Source: Triatoma infestans
Taxonomy: Eukaryota; Arthropoda; Insecta; Hemiptera; Reduviidae
Assembly (NCBI GenBank): GCA_011037195.1
Contig: JAAEAF010002579.1
Span: 1-64,000, forward strand
DNA: 64,000 bases
Direction of reading: 5' to 3'
The notes beneath the pieces are model-generated. The model saw only the letters and a program-made list of their open reading frames with translations. It had not been told where the DNA came from and ran no database searches. Positions 62,253 through 64,000 of the stretch are shown here, piece by piece; position 1 is the stretch's first letter, and each line of letters opens with the position of its first letter. The translations under genes were made by a program, and so were the position numbers.

Positions 62253-63096
62253 AGTAGAATAGAATAGAAGCGGGGGGGGGGCTCATTCCACTGCGACCTA
62301 CAAGTCGAGGTCTATTGTGGATCCCCTTAAGTTACAGAACAGCCCCCAGCTTTGCCCTCCTAATCAATCCTAGCAAAGCTGAGAGCGGCTCCGTCATGAA
62401 GCTTCCAGCTTCGGGATTGCCCGTCCCCAATTGAAGAAACCTAATCCTCGCCAGGCCGGCGCACTCACAAAGGATGTGCGCCGGGGTCTCCTCCTCTACC
62501 TTGCAGAATCGGCATACCGCACTATCCGCAAGTTGTAGGTGGTGCATGTGTCTATTCAGCCTACAATGCCCTGTTAGTAGATCCACAATTAACCTTATAT
62601 CCCTTCGTGTCTGGCTCAGTAGGTCTCTGGTAAATTTAGGCAAATGTCTTTTAATGAAGAGCTTTGCCTGCCTCTGTCCTGGTGTTCCCTCCCACCAACG
62701 CAGACGCTGATCTTCTATCCAACCCCTGATAGAAGTTTGGATGAGACTCCTGGACAAGCCGCAGAAGGGTTTGGGGCCTATAAAGGTATCCTGCGAACCC
62801 TCCCTCGCTAGGGCATCCGCCCTCTCATTGCCCAGGAACCCCGCTTGTCCCGGCACCCAGGCGAGTGTCAGTTTATTCCGAGTACCCACCTCGGTGAGGG
62901 CAAGTAGGCAGTCCCACACCAGTCTTGAGACTATTTGGTGTGAGGAAAGTGCCTTCAGGGCTGCCTGACTGTCGGAGTATATGGCCACTCTTCTACCCAC
63001 TATCCTTTGCCTTGTAATCTCCCTAGCGCAGAGTTGTAACGCCACGACTTCAGCCTGAAAGACCGTGGCGTACTTCCCTAGGCTGGCCTTAATTTT
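62253..63096 (-). mobile_element. RNase H-bearing non-LTR retrotransposon, 5'-truncated
   Basis: A 5'-truncated copy starting inside the RNase H domain, followed by a short 3' UTR with the hairpin GACCTCGACTTGTAGGTC, a C run and an (ATTCT)n tail. ATCG flanks both ends (62249-62252, 63097-63100). It looks young because its reading frame is unbroken. Confidence 0.85.
62332..63096 (-). pseudogene. LINE ORF2 C terminus: RNase H plus Cys/His motif
   Basis: About 254 open codons: ATVFQAEV, AIYSDSQAALKALSS (catalytic Asp), WVPGQAGFLGNERADALARE (catalytic His replaced by Gln in PGQAG; Asp kept), then CRFCKVEEETPAHILCEC (CxxC-H-C). Reverse transcriptase and endonuclease are missing, so it cannot move by itself. 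Confidence 0.85.
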
Positions 63097-63240
63097 ATCG
63101 TCAGAGTAAGGCTAACAAGTTCGTATAGAGAGATGACTTCAACTTGATAATCTTATCCTGACGATGGATGAGAATCCAAATCCGGCCAGAAATATCATAA
63201 ATATGCATCCTATGGCGGCTAAAATTCTACATATAATTAT

Positions 63241-64000
63241 TTACATCATAATAGTTTATTTAAATATAGAATAAACAACAAAAAAAACAAAATTTATTAA
63301 ATTATCTTTTAATAATTTAGAATTAATTAAATAATAATGGCGAACTTATTTTATCATTCAGCGAAATTATAAAAAGTATTTATTGTTTTTGGACAAAAAA
63401 AAATATCATTATGCAAATTATTAATTTTGTTTTCTTTATATTTTCTCTCTCTCTTATTTTTTTCTTTTAAATTCCATTTTATAAAAGACTCCTTCTTCAT
63501 ATTAATGTAAGCAATTACGGCGGAGATAATTGCTTGGAATTTTATTCTTCAAAAGTATAAAGTAAATGTATTTTTTTAATTTTATATAACCCTGGAAATT
63601 TCTTGAAAAAGTAATTTTTTTTAATGTTTAAATTAGAGAAAACAAAATTTAGAAACCCTTTGTGTGTGTGTGTGTCAGTATTATTTTAAATTATTTTTTC
63701 ATTTTCTTCTTTCTTTAATTATAACATTATTGTAGCCTTTTTAAAAGAAAATTATTAAATTAGTAAATTAAAAGTAATTAGATATACATTAGAGCAAAAC
63801 ATTAAAAGATAAACTCAATTATAACTAAGTTTATATATTAGATGATCAGGTAAGTTTAATAAGATCATTTGTATTCAACAGATGTGAGTACTGGTAAGTT
63901 TTTATTATTAGTATTATCAGGTCTTATCTCAGCTCTAACATCTAGATATTATTATTATTTTTTCTCCTATATGATTTTATTAATTTTTATCCTTTATTAA
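63241..64000. other. no gene seen
   Basis: A/T-rich sequence with a short (GT)n tract at 63661-63676. Confidence 0.5.

Larger units (their letters stand above)
62186..63240. mobile_element. Penelope-like palindrome, second copy, split by a LINE
   Basis: 62186-62252 and 63158-63235 are diverged inverted copies of the arms at 6.6-6.86 kb (GATGGATGAGAATCC, AGAAATATCATAA). The ribozyme-like core is damaged here (CTGACGA present at 63158-63164, GAAAC lost). The sequence at 63097-63140 is the reverse complement of the loop side of the 6.7-kb copy. Confidence 0.55.

Noticed and set aside
47336..64000. Upstream sif exons encoding the start of PH-N
   Set aside because: I looked on the minus strand for the expected end of the preceding PH strand next to a donor and found nothing convincing.

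Overview
The window looks like nuclear DNA from an arthropod, very probably an insect. It is strongly AT-rich, has GT-AG introns of a few hundred bases to several kilobases, and is crowded with eukaryotic transposable elements. A hemipteran is my best guess, but that is only a feeling for the repeat landscape.

One host gene is clear. It runs on the minus strand from 47335 down to about 21985 and encodes the C-terminal two thirds of a Rac-type RhoGEF of the still life (SIF)/TIAM family. I could build 18 coding exons whose splice phases all agree. In order they encode the end of the N-terminal PH domain, the coiled coil and extension, the Ras-binding domain, the PDZ domain, the catalytic DH domain (six exons), the C-terminal PH domain and a Ser/Gly-rich tail. 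The 5' part of the gene was not found and probably lies beyond 64000. Two C-terminal endings are possible: a stop at 22729, or splicing from 22773 to a GC-rich exon at 21985-22124, which I think is the main form.

Layout: 1-960, degraded mariner-like fragments. 960-14800, intergenic DNA with copies of a roughly 1 kb AT-rich repeat (called repeat A here), a Penelope-like palindrome with a hammerhead-ribozyme-like motif (6.6-6.9 kb), a SINE and MITE-like inverted repeats. 14800-21980, an extremely A/T-rich and microsatellite-rich stretch downstream of the gene, possibly partly 3' UTR. 21985-47335, the gene; its introns carry more repeat A, a LINE nested in repeat A, a deleted PIF/Harbinger transposon with matching target duplication, and a SINE. 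47335-64000, upstream sequence (or a 5' intron) with a dead non-LTR reverse transcriptase, a second hammerhead-like motif, a 64-bp LINE-tail insertion, a SINE with a 15-bp target duplication, and a 5'-truncated LINE inserted in a second Penelope-like palindrome.

I found no tRNA, rRNA or CRISPR array and no second convincing host gene. Transposon calls rest on reading motifs by eye, without database searches.
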